Origin: Aphis gossypii
Taxonomy: Eukaryota > Arthropoda > Insecta > Hemiptera > Aphididae
NCBI RefSeq assembly: GCF_020184175.1
Contig: NC_065531.1
Span: 42,987,213-43,051,212 of the forward strand
Direction: 5' to 3'
DNA: 64,000 nt
Shown: positions 63,679-64,000 of the stretch, in pieces
Numbering within the stretch: position 1 is the stretch's first letter
How the letters are laid out: each line of letters opens with the position of its first letter
Notes under the pieces: model-generated
What the model saw: the letters and a program-made list of their open reading frames with translations, nothing else
Databases searched by the model: none
Told to the model about the DNA's origin: nothing
Program-made: the position numbers and the translations under genes

Positions 63679-63945
63679 ATGAGCCGAGTAGAGTATCAAA
63701 ACTTTAAGGTGTTTATTCGACCGCAAAGTGACTTTTCTTTACTAAACTTTATAGGATATATTATCATTTTTATAATAACCATATGGACAATTGACTCAAT
63801 ATTTGATGTTTGTTTGATAACACTTTCAGAAAAATTTTACTATTTTGCAGGATGTATGGAATTTAAATATAAGGGTTTCCCTCAAAGAAATGAAAAACTT
63901 CAAAAATGTTTACAAAAAAAGGAAGCAATGAAACAATTTAAATAA
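63679..63945 (+). CDS. Hypothetical small membrane protein
   Basis: An 88-codon plus-strand frame starts MSRVEYQNF. It has one strongly hydrophobic segment at about residues 24-48 (FIGYIIIFIITIWTI) and a basic, hydrophilic tail (GFPQRNEKLQKCLQKKEAMK). A GAATAAA poly(A)-like word follows about 30 bases after the stop. I do not recognise the family. A TTTTGCAG acceptor at 63850 lies within the frame, so the tail could instead be the last exon of a larger gene spliced from upstream. Confidence 0.35.
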   Translation: MSRVEYQNFKVFIRPQSDFSLLNFIGYIIIFIITIWTIDSIFDVCLITLSEKFYYFAGCMEFKYKGFPQRNEKLQKCLQKKEAMKQFK

Positions 63946-64000
63946 ATTAGTAGGGTTATACGTATGAATTTTAAATCGAATAAAAACAGCGTAGCGTAGC

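Noticed and set aside
1..64000. CRISPR arrays, bacterial operons, riboswitches, rRNA or tRNA genes
   Set aside because: The window has eukaryotic gene structure throughout. I saw no regularly spaced repeats and no tRNA or rRNA signature words.

Overview
This is a window of AT-rich animal nuclear DNA. It has short coding exons separated by GT-AG introns, many AT and trinucleotide microsatellites, small DNA-transposon remnants and decayed non-LTR retrotransposons. The two recognisable genes are insect-type, and words such as TAGGTACCTA recur throughout. That points to an insect, most likely a hemipteran such as an aphid; the species-level guess is inference from sequence style, not a database match.

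Layout. Positions 1-11177 hold no recognisable gene: a truncated transposon end (1-69), a complete 159-bp hAT-type MITE with 8-bp target duplications (3394-3568) and microsatellites. On the minus strand, 11178-22644 carries the NK-2 class homeobox gene vnd (ventral nervous system defective, Nkx2.2 group). Its five coding exons join in phase to 382 residues with a TN domain, a complete homeodomain and the NK2-specific domain. A sixth, His/Gln-rich exon at 31749-32158 ends in the same splice phase as the usual first exon, so it may be an alternative vnd start. A GC-rich leader upstream of the 22.6 kb start contains an exact NK-2 binding-site word.

32.8-35.3 kb holds three small exon-like islands that I cannot assign: a cysteine pattern like a chitin-binding type-2 domain, a two-exon minus-strand reading frame, and a 116-bp plus-strand segment with good splice sites. 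35.4-44.4 kb is gene-poor, with a frame-broken non-LTR reverse transcriptase (about 39.8-41.0 kb).

Minus strand 44498-56355 is a complete norpA gene (phosphoinositide phospholipase C beta). I reconstructed 21 coding exons with consistent phases at every junction, totalling 1097 residues: PH, EF hands, X and Y catalytic halves with the expected catalytic His and calcium-binding acids, C2 and the C-terminal coiled coil. It ends in -EFFV. Intron 7 of norpA contains, on the opposite strand, an intact intronless 384-codon gene. It looks like a processed copy of rasputin/G3BP: an NTF2-like domain followed by two tandem RRMs, where family members normally have one. Another norpA intron is mostly the tail of a dead non-LTR element.

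57.1-57.9 kb is a CpG-rich island that probably holds the norpA promoter and non-coding first exon. 58-64 kb has no recognised gene apart from a possible 88-residue membrane protein at 63679-63945. vnd is a neural patterning regulator and norpA a phototransduction enzyme; nothing in the sequence suggests that they work together.
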